64,000 nucleotides of DNA from Chiridota heheva. Its lineage: Eukaryota > Echinodermata > Holothuroidea > Apodida > Chiridotidae. Both the position numbers and the translations under genes were made by a program. Of this stretch, positions 10,950 through 22,928 are shown piece by piece (positions within the stretch are counted from its first letter, which is position 1; every line of letters begins with the position of its first letter). The DNA is taken from assembly GCA_020152595.1 (NCBI GenBank), contig JAIGNY010000483.1:182001-246000 (forward strand). Reading direction: 5' to 3'. Under the pieces are notes generated by a model. It did no database searches and was not told where the DNA came from. It saw nothing but the letters and a program-made list of their open reading frames with translations.

Positions 10950-13490
10950 TACGAGTTAGCCCAGTAGGTTACGGCGATTGGAAGCAGTTTTTAGCTCCAC
11001 CCATACACAGAGTGTATGAGTGGAGATTATCAAATCGTACGTGACCTCTCATATGTGCCTGTACTAACTTTTGCTTAAAAATGCATCTCCTCCTAGGTTT
11101 TTACAGTTTTGCTCTTGAGATTCTGGCTCAAGCGAGATTTTTGTATCTAAATTTAAGCTTGTATTTCGTTAAGAGATATTCCATGTATTTTTTTAATTAG
11201 AGCTCTCGAAAGGTTTTAACAAAGTATAAGATTTTATGGTAATTTCGCTAAAAATAGCTCTATCCTATTCGCGTTTCGTACCGGTACCGCTCCGGGCCAT
11301 GGTATTGGTCAGTTGGTATACACGCATGTTTATTAGTTCCTTGTATGGACATATATGTTTAATCATATCGCAGTATTTTCCAATCAGAATTCGGACATTC
11401 TGCTATGAATATGCAAATTCTCGTAATCTTATTTAGGTCACGCTGTATCGGATTGGATTACCGAGTTGTATGATAGGTTATGACATAGCCTAGAAGATAA
11501 CGTGTGAAGTTGTTGTTTGATCATTTTCGCTTGTCGTATACTATAGTAAGTCTCAAGTGTCAGTAAGTTTTGTGCTACATTGCATCGCGGGGCTAGAGTG
11601 TTATACTTCAATCCACTAACGTTAAGGATAAAGTTTTGTTGGGTTGGTGAACGCAGCGGCATTGCGTAAACCGTAATTTGCCGTATGGGCAGCAGATTGC
11701 CAGAAATAAAAGTTTGTTTCAAACCTATAAGTTTTCGTGGACACGTGGAAGAATCATCGCTGGGTACGGTAGTATTCAATGGGGCATCCCAGGGCTGCTA
11801 ATAAGGTTGTGACGTTTAACCGTTTAGGAAATCATGCTACGTGTAAACGAATGTTAATTCAATTTTTATGTTTGCTTTTTCAAGTTTGCATAAATTCACG
11901 AAACCATCTAACCAACCTTATCATTTCAATCTTTACCCGCTATGTCATTGCCTTCACATTTTTCACCCGGGGCGTTATGCATATCACTAATTATTTTCAC
12001 GGTACTTGGGATGGGATGCATGGAATGTAGCTAGCTTGTGCTCATGAGGAAGGCGCTAGGCCCAGGCTAGCACTCATTAACATAACCCGTCAAATACACA
12101 CAAGAAATTTCCGCCTATATCCCTTAATTATCAAATCACAATACACATCACCCAACCACTGATCGGTGTAAAAGTAAATTCTACCCCCTAGTAAATGTTG
12201 GCCTCCCGGCTCTTATTTCCTAGGAAATGTGGGCCCCCAGACAATTAAGCCGTAGCCATCCAGTAAATTTGTTCCCCCTCATAGTAAAAACAGTACGCTA
12301 GGAAATTTGGGCCCGCCCCTTCTTTCCTATGAAATATGGAGACAACAACTTTAATTCTTTTCCAATCTACCTATTCCTAAAGTTGGCCCAGAAGAATTTG
12401 CGTTAAAGGTTAGAAACACAAGTCATGAATCAAACCACGGTAGCGATGCAAAGAAATCAAAATTCATACGCAACGATGTCCTTTGGCCTATCGTTGAAAG
12501 TATCCCAGCTTTTAAGAGTTCTAATGTGCAGTGAAAACATTAAAGAAATTCTCGTTTCACATCAATTGTGATAAAATTACAGATTAATTCGTGTCTTTTA
12601 TTATTTACTTCAAAGAGTAACAAATATTTCAAAACTAATAATTGTATTTACGGACGGATTAAATGTTTGCCTGGGTATTGTTATTGTTTTTACGACCGGA
12701 TTACTAGGAGTTGTTGCTTGGATTACGAATCACAAAATCAGCACGTGTTGTCATAAATTAATGCGGTAATAGCCTGCTCATGCTCAAAACTCGGTAATAT
12801 TCTCACGCCGTGTGATCTGTCATCCCCAGTTGCGGAAGTCACACGTGGTCGCTATAGCGTCTCTTAACACAGTACTTACGGACAACAAACAATCATTCTC
12901 GGTTTTTGGGGGAAAAACTTCAAACACTTGAATATTTATTGCTATATAACAGCCCCATTAGTGCTGATTTGGGTGAAAATACATTGGCTAAATCATTCAA
13001 AAAGCTATGCCAAGTGCACTAAATTATACTGTGCAGCAAATTAGACCGCATCACTGCTCTAAACGCATTTTGGCAGTGACCCAGATTTTCTCGCAGCAGT
13101 AGCGACATCAAAGGGGAATTACGTAATCCCGATGATTATCATTACATGGATAGGATGAATGTTAAGTATTATATTTCGAGTGTTTCCTTAAGTTTGAACA
13201 AACAGAAAAACGGGGAAGAACCAATTTTAATTTCATATTAAAGTAGCCATGCTAGTTACGCGAAACTTACATTATGCGTTCATATCAAGGTTTTTATTTA
13301 GGTCCTATCATCAATGATGACTTGAAATCGACAGAGGCGGCGGAGCTGGGAAGGGGGTGTGCGGGCTTCAGCCTAATAATTTTAGGTGAACGTATCACAT
13401 GTCACCTTATCTCATTAAATCCCCCAATATTTTGAACGCTCCGCCACTCCTGATAAGACAATTGAATTCTGAGATGGCATGAGGTGGATG
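10950..13490. other. Unassigned 2.5 kb, less repetitive than its surroundings
   Basis: It is more balanced in base composition than flanking DNA. The longest frame (113 codons, minus strand, 11779-11438) matches no recognised family. No splice-bounded exon was found, but conserved non-coding or single-copy sequence is possible. Confidence 0.5.
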
Positions 13491-13492
13491 AG

Positions 13493-13529
13493 ATCATGGA
13501 GCTATAAACTTAGTTTATAGCTCCATGAT
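13493..13529 (+). repeat. Perfect hairpin, 18-bp arms, 1-base loop
   Basis: ATCATGGAGCTATAAACT, T, then AGTTTATAGCTCCATGAT. No T-tract or gene lies beside it. Confidence 0.95.
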
Positions 13530-15046
13530 GAGATGCAGAAAAGCATTTTCATACAATGAATCGTTGACACTTCAGGGTCGTAGAATTCACATCTTCAACG
13601 TGAAGGAGCTTGCTTGGCTTCTTATCCAAACTTGGGGTCACAAGATACGAATTGAAACTCAAACAAACCCTCCCCTTCCCCCAATTGTGTATTTTTTTAT
13701 TTTTTTATTCTATAGGCCTATACCTAAAAAGTAGGGAATATGTATCACGGCAGTACGCTTTTCCGTGAGCGAAACTAAAACTAAACAAATTGGAAGTCCT
13801 ATGCAGAAAAAATCAAACATGCAAACGTCATAGCCTAACATATTTTTTAAATACATGTAGATGGTTGCTAATGTTCGTAATTTTGTTTTTAAAATGTATT
13901 GTTGCAGAATATGTTGCACTCAAAGTGACCTTTGCTCTCCGATAACGTCGGTAATCGACCGTTACATAGTGGAAACCTCCATTAACTCCTACATTAAAAT
14001 TACTACAAAACGGCTTACAACTTTTGTTAGAAGCATATTTTTTCAACTGTCACTATTCTGAAATAAAAGAGGTAGTATGCTGCATATACCCGGCCCTAAG
14101 TTCGCGAATACCGAGGGCCATGAAATCAGGTGCGTTATTTTTTTTTTTAAAGAAGTATTAAGTATTTTTCTCGTTTCTTTCTTTTTAGTGAGATAAGTAT
14201 ATTTTATCCTTGTATTATCTATTTTATTTCTTTACTGTTAAGCATGCAACAGGAGTTTCTTATTTTTCATTTGCTTTATGTTTATTTTAATAACCTTCTT
14301 TTTTCGTTTCTGCGCGATTTTTAAAAATTTACTTCTTGTTCCTCGATTTCAGATACTGTCATGTCTGGCATAGGAATCAAAAAGATTTTTCTTCTATTCA
14401 AATTGTTTACCTAAATCAAAGGAGACATATTCTTGCTTGTATGACCCTGGGATTACCATTATCAAACACTAAGGGCCGTAATTATTGAAAGTCTTCCCTG
14501 CCCCTGGCCACGCACCACTATATACCCAATATTTAAATAAAAATGTGTTTTAAAACATGTTAGCCTCAGATGTGTTAGGGTGTGGTGCGTTAAGCCTGTC
14601 CCCATATGTGAGTAAGAACTCCGACGTAGCATGATAATTTTTGAAGTTTATGTTGTACGTCCCAGAAAGAAGTTACACAATATCCTACAGCAGCAACTAC
14701 TACAAACTGACAAAACGATATATGAATACAACATTTATAGGCCTACCCTCTGTGTTCCCCGCCATTATGAGGGAATACTCCCACAATGGGGTCCCACAAT
14801 GGGGTATTCCCCTCTCTACCCTATTTAACAATTTTCTTTGTCTCCTGTTGTATAAATAAAATTGTTTCTCCACAGGACCGACCGTGGCAGTTACACTTGT
14901 ATTTAGCTATTGATCCCATCCAATATTTTAGTCTATTTGCCTACTGGGGACAAGAAATACCTATAAAAATAGATACGTTGGATGAAATTTACCATCCCAT
15001 TTCCTGTAGCCACAACCGCCTCTGCCCAACGCTGTTTCTCCCCCCC
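13530..15046. other. Unassigned sequence
   Basis: A/T-rich with no supported exon. A short GGGGTCCCACAATGGGGTATTCCC dyad occurs near 14785. Confidence 0.5.
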
Positions 15047-15468
15047 TTACCCTCCCCTCCCCTCCACCTCCCCTCCACCCTCCCCTCCACCCTCCCCTCC
15101 CCTCCCCTCCACCCCCCCTCCCCTCCACCCTCCCCTCCCACCCTCCCCTCCACCTCCACCCCCCCTCCACCCTCCCCTCCACCCTCCCCTCCACCCTCCC
15201 CTCCACCCTCCCTCCCCTCCACCCCCCCTCCACCTCCCCTCCACCCTCCCCTCCACCCCCCTCCACCCTCCCCCTCCACCTCCCCTCCACCCCCCTCCAC
15301 CCTCCCCCCTCCACCCTCCCCTCCACCCCCCCCTCCACCCTCCCCTCCACCCCCCTCCACCCCCCCCTCCCCTCCCCTCCACCCTCCCCTCCACCCTCCC
15401 CCTCCACCCCCCCTCCACCCTCCCGCTCCACCCTCCCGCCTCCACCCTCCCGCTCCACCCTCCCACAG
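15047..15468 (+). repeat. CTCCCCTCCACC polypyrimidine minisatellite
   Basis: A 420-base mirror-like C/T strand with A only in CCACC. It is a candidate H-DNA (triplex) former. The Pro/Ser-rich and Gly/Arg-rich frames over it are repeat translations. Confidence 0.95.
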
Positions 15469-16199
15469 TAGGTAGATAATTGTTAAGAACCTGGCGAAGA
15501 TTTCGCTTTATACTTGCGTTAAAAGGGCGTCCACTTATGACAACTGGCTTTACGGTTAAACGGTTATGGACCGTAATGGTGACAGCTCTACATTTATGAT
15601 AAAATGCTAACTGTCACAACCTTAGCTGCTAGTTTGGCGATTACTGGCTAATTATAACATATTTGGCCGTTTTGAAACATGTTTGGTTAGTAATCTTTTT
15701 TCAGTACCGGCCAAATGAAATTAATCTAACATTTATGAAGATTAATGTGTAAATGTTAAACTTTGTTATGTTTGCAAAATGTATTTTCTAACTATATGTT
15801 GTGGTGGAATTTACCTATGACCTCGCCAACGTCATTAATCAAGTGAGACATGATGGCACCATGCATTGAATGTCACATAGCTTTTGTTAGAAACATAATT
15901 TTTCAGACATCGCTATAACATGAACCTCATCGCACCCACCGCAAAACTAAGTCATTACTGAGAACCAATCTGACAGTCATTCACAACTAACCTCGTTTGG
16001 CACATATGACCTGACTGTTAAGGTGCCATTACACCCAAACAAACAAACTGAATACAACTCATACGGGAAAGTTGAAACTCTTGAATTTTTAACATGATGA
16101 ATAATTGCCCACAAATGGAATGCACCTCAAATCAAACTTTAAAAACATTATAAAAGTACATAAGACAAAAAAAAAATCACTGAAAGCAATCAATTCTTC

Positions 16200-16625
16200 T
16201 TGCATTGTAATGGGTTGAGCTATAACATCATTGATGTCTAGTTGTTATTTATCAACAGTCGTGAGTTCGAGCTTCGGTAGAATCGTTTATTGCGACTATT
16301 GCTTTCATCTTCTTTTTCTTTTTTTTGGAGTAATTTTCATTTGGTGACTATAATTGTAGTATTATAATACGAACTAATCTTTCGCTTTTTGACAGACGCA
16401 TTGAAAAAACAAAAAAGTTTCTCGTTACAGTAACGTAATGCGCTGTGTATGTAGCTCGGCACGCACAACGTACATGCTAGTGTCTGGCTGCACAAACCAT
16501 GGGAATTCTCTTCTAACTCCATGTACAAACATACAGTGGATCGGACCTTGTGTTCACAACCGGAAGTGACGTCAAAATATTGCATCCCTTAATTTTAACG
16601 TATTTTAATGAGACGAGCCTCCCTC
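16200..16625 (-). mobile_element. Reversed partial copy of the 41.7 kb TIR element
   Basis: CGTTACAGTAACGTAATGCGC, ACCGGAAGTGACGTCAAAAT and GACGAGCCTCCCTCTTTAA are reverse complements of bases about 41740-42085. GTGAGTTCGAGCTTCGGTAG near 16260 resembles a B box, hinting that a tRNA-like unit may be embedded. Confidence 0.65.
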
Positions 16626-16848
16626 TTTAATTTGAATAATTATGTAAATTTATTCAAAATCATTTGATATTTGATAAAAATCTAATAATTTCAGAAACTG
16701 GAGACTCCCTCTATTCAAAAATATTATTAAAAATGCAGCAACTTTAATTTGAAGTTTTAGCCATTAGTTTCAATTTCCAGAGAATTGCCATTAAATTGAA
16801 TTGGATTCCAGGTTATGAAACAATCATGTGACCTCACAAAAGAAGTGT

Positions 16849-18025
16849 CATTTACACATTCTCTAGAGCACCTAGGATATGAAAAGGAAGCAGATTTACA
16901 TATTCTCTAGAACACCTAGGATATAAAATGGAAGCTGATTTACACATTCTCTAGAACACCTAGGATATGAAAAGGAAGCTGATTTACACATTCTCTAGAA
17001 CACCTAGGATATAAAAAGGAAGCTGATTTACACATTCTCTAGAACACCTAGGATATGAAAGGAAGCTGATTTACACATTCTCTATGACACCTAGGATATG
17101 AAAAGGAAGCTGATTTACACATTCTCTACAACACCCAGGATATAAAAAGGAAGCAGATTTACACATTCTCTTGAACACCTAGGAAATAAAAAGGAAGCTG
17201 ATTTACACATTCTCTAGAACACCTAGGATATGAAAGGAAGCTGATTTACACATTCTCTAGAGCACCTAGGATATGAAAAGGAAGCTGATTTACACATTCT
17301 CTAGAGCACCTAGGATATAAAAAGGAAGCTGATTTACACATTCTCTAGAACACCTAGGATATGAAAGGAAGCTGATTTACACATTCTCTACAACACCTAG
17401 GATATGAAAAGGAAGCTGATTTACACATTTTCTAGAACACCTAGGATATGAAAAGGAAGCTGATTTATACATTCTCTAGAACACCTAGGATATAAAAAGG
17501 AAACTGATTTACTTATTTTCTAGAACACCTAGGATATGAAAAGGAAGCTGATTTACACATTCTCTAGAACACCTAGGATATGAAAAGGAAACTGATTTAC
17601 ACATTTTCTAGAACACCTAGGATATGAAAGAAAGCTGATTTACACATTCTCTAGAACACCTACTGTAGGATATGAAAAGGAAGCTGATTTACACATTTTC
17701 TAGAACACCTAGGAAATAAAAAGGAAGCTGATTTACACATTCTTTAGAACACTTAGGATATGAAAAGGAAGCTGATTTACGCATTCTCTAGAACGCCTAG
17801 GATATAAAAAGGAAGCTGATTTACACATTCTCTAGAACACCAAGGATATGAAAAGAAAGCTAATTTACACATTCTCTAGAACTCCTAGGATATGAAAAGA
17901 AAGCTGATTTACACATTCTCTAGAACACCTAGGATATGAAAAGAAAGCTGATTTACACATTCTCTAGAACTCCAAGGATATGAAAAAAAAGCTGATTTAC
18001 ACATTTTCTAGAACACCTAGGATTC
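16849..18025 (+). repeat. 44-bp satellite, about 27 units
   Basis: The unit contains GATTTACACATTCTCTAGAA and CACCTAGGATATGAAAAGGA. Units vary by single substitutions and one-base indels. A single diverged half unit (ATATGAAAAGGAAGC) lies apart at 18387. Confidence 0.97.
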
Positions 18026-18473
18026 TCGGGGTCAAAGAGACGTAACCGTGTACAAGCTCAGTACAGTTTTGCTGAAGTTGGAGGGCCCAGATGATTACAG
18101 TCAATGGGGTATTTTTTTATGAATACTTATGTCCCCTTAGCCAGTCACCGAAAATTAATAGTACTCATATATGTTGGAAACTATTAACTAATATACAACA
18201 TTTGAGAAGAAAAATAAATTCTGTCCAGTATTTGTTGAAAAATGTTAAAAAAAAGAGGTTTTTCTCCCATTGACTGCAATGAAAACTGACTGTTTGTTTT
18301 CCCCTTTGACTGAAATTTGAGATCGTCAAAAAAGCATTCTTATGTCACCTTGCACCACAACATTCCTGGATGTCCGACCTCCAGAATATGAAAAGGAAGC
18401 TTTACAGAAAAATTGCAGATGACTTCAAATACTTCAAAATTGTTCTTCCATCCACAAAACATTATTATTTATT

Positions 18474-18497
18474 TTTGTATTATTATTATTACCATTA

Positions 18498-18571
<74 letters not shown>

Positions 18572-18765
18572 GTTATTGTTATTGTTATTGTTATTGTTAT
18601 TGTTATTGTTATTGTTATTGTTATTATTATTGTTATTGTTATTGCTATTGTTATTGTTATTGTTATTATTATCATTATTATTATTATTATTGTTATTGTT
18701 ATTATTCTTCTTCTTATTCTTATTCTTATTATTCTTCTTATTCTTCTTATTCTTCTTCTTGTTAA

Positions 18766-18820
<55 letters not shown>

Positions 18821-18821
18821 A
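18474..18821 (+). repeat. (TTA)n / (TTATTG)n / (TTC)n compound microsatellite
   Basis: Runs of TTA are followed by TTATTG hexamers, then TTCTTATTC and TTA again over about 350 bases. Confidence 0.97.
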
Positions 18822-18992
18822 ACTAAGTCATACTTGTTTTGGACAATGTTTCAAGATACAATCTTGGTTTGTATGTTGCCATTTTATTGCATCAATGGAA
18901 TAAATTTGTGAAATGACCATGCCCTCTCTCTTCCCCACCAAAAGATTAAATAAATGAAATAAGATAAAAATCATTTCTATTTAAACATTTAA

Positions 18993-19515
18993 AGGATTAG
19001 TTCAGGGGTCTGATATAAAAGAGGACTTCAAAAGAAACAAAATGGTGAAAAAAGCATTTAAAAATCGTATTCCGTTAAGGAGATATTTAAGTTTAAAGTT
19101 TGGTATCATTTTTTTGTAGAAATGACTGAAATCAAACTAGTTGTGATGTCATAGCCTCAGATTCCTTAGTCTTTATGTATTCTATCATATTTTGCCCTTC
19201 GATTCAGTGGCTTATAAACCATGGGACATGTCAAAAAAGCAGTGAAACTGAAGCTAGGAAGGGTAATTATAATATACCACCTAAAGATAGTTTGAGGATA
19301 AATAATTTAAATAGTGAAGCAAATTGAATAAACTTTCTTTAAAATACATAAAGACTTTGAGGAATCTGAAGCTGTGACATCACAACTAGTCTGATTTCAG
19401 TTTCTACAGAAATGATACCAAACCTGAATATCTCCTTAATGGAAAATGATTTTTGAATGCTTTCTTGACCATTTTGTGTCTTTTGAAGTCCTCTTTCATC
19501 GAAGATGAACTTGTT
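18993..19515 (+). mobile_element. Foldback MITE, family C copy 1
   Basis: TTAA precedes AGGATTAGTTCAGGGG. Arms of about 230 bases are near-complementary: AAGAGGACTTCAAAAGAAAC pairs with GTGTCTTTTGAAGTCCTCTT, and ACTAGTTGTGATGTCATAGC pairs with GTGACATCACAACTAGTC. The outermost 3' ~20 bases have diverged, so the end is approximate. Confidence 0.75.
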
Positions 19516-19856
19516 AATTAATTGTTATTAAAAAGCTATCATGGGTACATAAGCAAATGGGAAAAGTTTACATCATATACTATAACATTTCTAACAAAAA
19601 CAACATTTGCATCCAAAGTACATGTACAATGTAGGCCAACTTTATTTGTTTGCAAATACCAGCAACACCCTGAGCAAATTTGCCAAGGCCACTATTGCTG
19701 CTGATACACCTGCACTACAAAAATATGCAGAAAGGGCACCTGCTCAGGCAGCAAATATAATCACCTCGCATGTGGAAGTACCCCCCTCCCCTCCCTCCCA
19801 CCCAGGGGCAACGATTTGAAATAAATATGTTATTAACATCTCTGTTTGGTGAATTT

Positions 19857-19953
19857 GTTGCATACACTGTAACTGAGATATTTAGCAGAAAGCTTGCACA
19901 GCATGTTGCATACACTGTAACTGAGATATTTAGCAGAAAGCTTGCACAGCATG
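19857..19953 (+). repeat. 48-bp direct duplication
   Basis: GTTGCATACACTGTAACTGA...AAGCTTGCACAGCAT occurs twice with no mismatch seen. The period of 48 keeps frame but no gene is recognised here. Confidence 0.9.
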
Positions 19954-20403
19954 CATGCCAATACCTATTTAAACAACAAGATTTCTGCTGAGGGCCATTG
20001 TGTACACTGAATGAGTGGGTGGTGTTTGAATGAAATGAACATAGCACTGTAAGACAAACTGTGTCATGGGTCATTGCTTTTCAATCTGAGTGACCTCATA
20101 AAGATCCACCTTGGCATGACAAAAGCCTGGGTTGAAAGTTATGATTAATGCACACACACACACATCTATGAAAATTGTATGTAATGTAAACAAGCAGTTT
20201 GGCATCTATTGAAACTGCACAGCATTCTGTGTAGCCAGTTTCAATACAGTATGTTAAAGTAACTGTAACAGTATGTTACAGTATGTTAAAGTAACAGCTT
20301 CCTGGTTTTAAGTAAAACCATGCGATAAGGAAAATTTGACATATTTCCTTCATAGTAAACGTAAGTTTCTGTTGTGTAAATCGACAAATATATTTAAAGA
20401 TTG

Positions 20404-20580
20404 CGGGAGGGGGAGGGGTATTGGGAGACTAACTACCCTTTTTTTTTTTTTGGGGGGGGGGGTTATTGGGAGACTAATTGCCCTTCTTTTTTTTTTGGGG
20501 GGGCTATTGGAAGACTAACTACCCATTTTTTTTTTTTTGGGAGGGGGAGGTGGGGGTTATTGGAAGACTAAGTACCATTT
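20404..20580 (+). repeat. Three ~60-bp units with poly-T/poly-G runs
   Basis: GGTTATTGGGAGACTAACTACCC, then a T-run and a G-run, is repeated about three times. The homopolymers are likely length-variable. Confidence 0.85.
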
Positions 20581-21060
20581 TCACCCCCAACAATGAAGGT
20601 TCAACAAATTATTTTCCTTTCACATCTTTTTTGGAAATCGTCAACTTTTGGAAATCTCATTTTCTGGAAATTTCTTTAATTTGGACAAAAATCAAATCTG
20701 GCCCCTCCAATGTTAAATATCTTCCTACACCACTGAAAGAACGTTCTCCTGCTAAATTGTGATGGAGGATATGATAACTACCTCTTGGTCCTTACTCGAC
20801 TGCTCTCATTGAACCAACAATATAGGATTGAAAAACAATAATAAGGAAGTTCATAGAGTTTCCTCATGTGATATCACAAAATTTGAATAAAATTAGCATA
20901 ATTTATAATAAAATTGCCAAGAAATTTTGAATTGTAAAGTGTAAATATTTTACTGATATTGATGACGGGTTTTTTTTTCTTCATGGTTTATACAGTAGGT
21001 GCCTATTTCCCTTCAATTAAGCTCAAGTTGTTGCTACCTGACTAGATGATCTTTGACATT

Positions 21061-21215
21061 TAGCATAGCATAGCAAGGTTTAACGTCCTGAAAGCATCCA
21101 GTGGTGGACATGATATCAAGACGGCCACAACCTTTGATAACCAGTCGTGAACTCACTGGTTACAGACCCACCGGTATATGAACCCGGGACGTGCAGATGA
21201 GAGGACAACCCTTGC
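21061..21215 (-). mobile_element. tRNA-derived SINE, copy 2 (head truncated)
   Basis: It shares the body and the GGACGTTAAACC/TATGC tail with the copy at 5059-5250 in the same orientation. The B box is slightly decayed (GGGTTCATATACC) and the A-box end is lost. Confidence 0.75.
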
Positions 21216-21232
21216 AAAACAAAATCAACCAG

Positions 21233-21772
21233 GGTGGTCCTCTAGTTTACCTACAGTAGTTTTTTATTTATTTTTTATCAATAACATACATAAGGATTTT
21301 CCACCTTTTTGATGGTTGTCTGAATTTCCACTTTTCTCCACCAAAACCTTCATGAAACAATGAAAATCACCCTTGCTTTTCTACCTTTTTAACCCATACT
21401 TTACCATGTTATGACAACCATAGCATACATTAACAACACTTTCATTTTTGACAACCATTTCCAATATCTTATGTGGTTGGTAGTCTATAGTTTTCCCCCT
21501 TTTCCTACCTTAATCAGATTTCCCCAGAAAGATATCTTTTCCCACATCATGATGGTCAAAGTGTTGGTTTTTATATGGAAAATATAGGGGAAATGAGTGT
21601 CAAATACAACCTTGGGAAAGGTGGATATTGTAGTCCAACCAACCAATGGTTGTCAAACATGGGAAACCAGAGAAATAGTTCCAATTGTGCTCTTGTCAGA
21701 TAACCATGAAAAAGGTGGAAAATCCTTGTATTTTATTGATAAAAAACAACCAGGTAAAGGAGAGGACCACCA
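21233..21772 (+). mobile_element. Foldback element with ~100-bp terminal inverted repeats
   Basis: GGTGGTCCTCTAGTTTACCT and AAGGATTTTCCACCTTTTTGATGG at the left are mirrored by CCATGAAAAAGGTGGAAAATCC and AGGTAAAGGAGAGGACCACC at the right. A poly-T run at 21781 and a LINE fragment follow. It has no coding capacity. Confidence 0.7.
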
Positions 21773-21799
21773 TTTCTCTAGTTTTTTTTTTTTTTTTTT

Positions 21800-22795
21800 T
21801 AAAGGCAGTCTGGTGTCTTCTCTCTTTTGGGAGCAAAATCATTCACATTTACTCTCTACACCAACTCCCTTTTTTTCTGTTATCCAAAACCGTCTCAGGT
21901 TTTTCTTATGCGATACACAGCTAATTCATGTTTGTAAACCCGGTGACAAGATCAATGAATATTACTTGCCATTTCTCTACTAGAAAAATGTATTGTTGAT
22001 ATTCGTGATTGGATGGTGGCACATAAAGTAAAATTTAATGACTCTAAAACTGAATTCATTATCCTTGATGCTTCCCCAAGAATTTCTAAAATAAATATCA
22101 ATTCTATCAAAATTGGTTTTGTTAATGTTACTCCTTCTAAGCAAGTTCGGAATTTAGGAATTATTTTTGATGAACATATGAAAATGGAAGAACATATCAC
22201 AAAAATTTGCAAGACTGGGAATTACTGCTTATATAATATACACAAAATCAGGAAGCATACAGTATGTCCCAGACAGCCATTCATATGTTAGTTCATGCAT
22301 TAATTCATAGCCATTTAGATTATTGTAACAGTTTATTTCACAATATTCCAAATTATCTCAATAAAAGGCTCCAGCTTATCCAGGATAATGCTGCCAATTT
22401 AGTTGTAAATTGCCAGGATGCCCCCTCGAAAGTCTTACTTAGTTCTCTTCAGGCCTTTAGTTGAATTTTGTATCAAATTTAAACTTCTTGTTTTTGCTTT
22501 TAAATTGAATTGCAGGCTACATAAAGTCTCATTGTTATCTTTCTGGTCACATTCTGTTCACAGTATGGGTATTCGTTATGCACCAATGATTCTCCCTTTC
22601 GTTTTGTCCCCAGAACTACATGTGACCGTGGCTTTTATTATGCAGGTCCATCCCTTTGAAATGAACTGCCTGCCTCTATTCTTTCAGTTAACAGTCTTAG
22701 TTTGTTTCAGTCTAAATTAACAACATACTTTTTTCGTATTGCCTTTGTTTAGTTTTATCTTATTGTGGAGCGCATTAGAATGCTTGCAGATTTGT
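21800..22795 (+). pseudogene. CR1/L2-like LINE, 5'-truncated and degenerate RT
   Basis: Successive frames give a recognisable LINE reverse-transcriptase C-terminal half. A damaged YADDTQL box (near 21909, one Asp codon lost) is followed by DWMVAHKVKFNDSKTEFIIL, VRNLGIIFDEHMKMEEHI, HSHLDYCNSLFHNIPNYL and KRLQLIQDNAANLV, with a terminal SKLTTYFFRIAF. These are CR1/L2-clade hallmarks. There are at least three frameshifts or stops. The copy begins directly after a poly-T at the end of a foldback element and ends in a (TAG)n tract at 22796. Confidence 0.8.
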
Positions 22796-22928
22796 AGTAG
22801 TAGTAGTAGTAGTAGTATTAGTATAAGTATTACTATTATTATTAGTAGTAGTACTATTAGTAGTAGTATTTATATTATTAGTAGTAGTAGTATTATTTTT
22901 ATTAGTAGTAGTAGTATTATTTTTATTA
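22796..22928 (+). repeat. (TAG)n/(TATTAT) microsatellite between two LINEs
   Basis: AGTAGTAGTAGTAGT with interspersed ATTATTATT directly follows the CR1/L2-like LINE and precedes the RNase H LINE. Confidence 0.95.

Noticed and set aside
11438..11779. 113-codon minus-strand frame
   Set aside because: No recognised similarity or codon pattern, and it lacks splice or poly(A) support.
12568..12756. Cys-rich 62-codon frame (CIYGRIKCLPGYCYCF) that could be an EGF-like exon
   Set aside because: The spacing does not match EGF or other modules, and no splice sites frame it.
14786..15479. Pro/Ser-rich (229 codons) and Gly/Arg-rich frames
   Set aside because: They are translations of the CTCCCCTCCACC minisatellite, with no start context or splice support.
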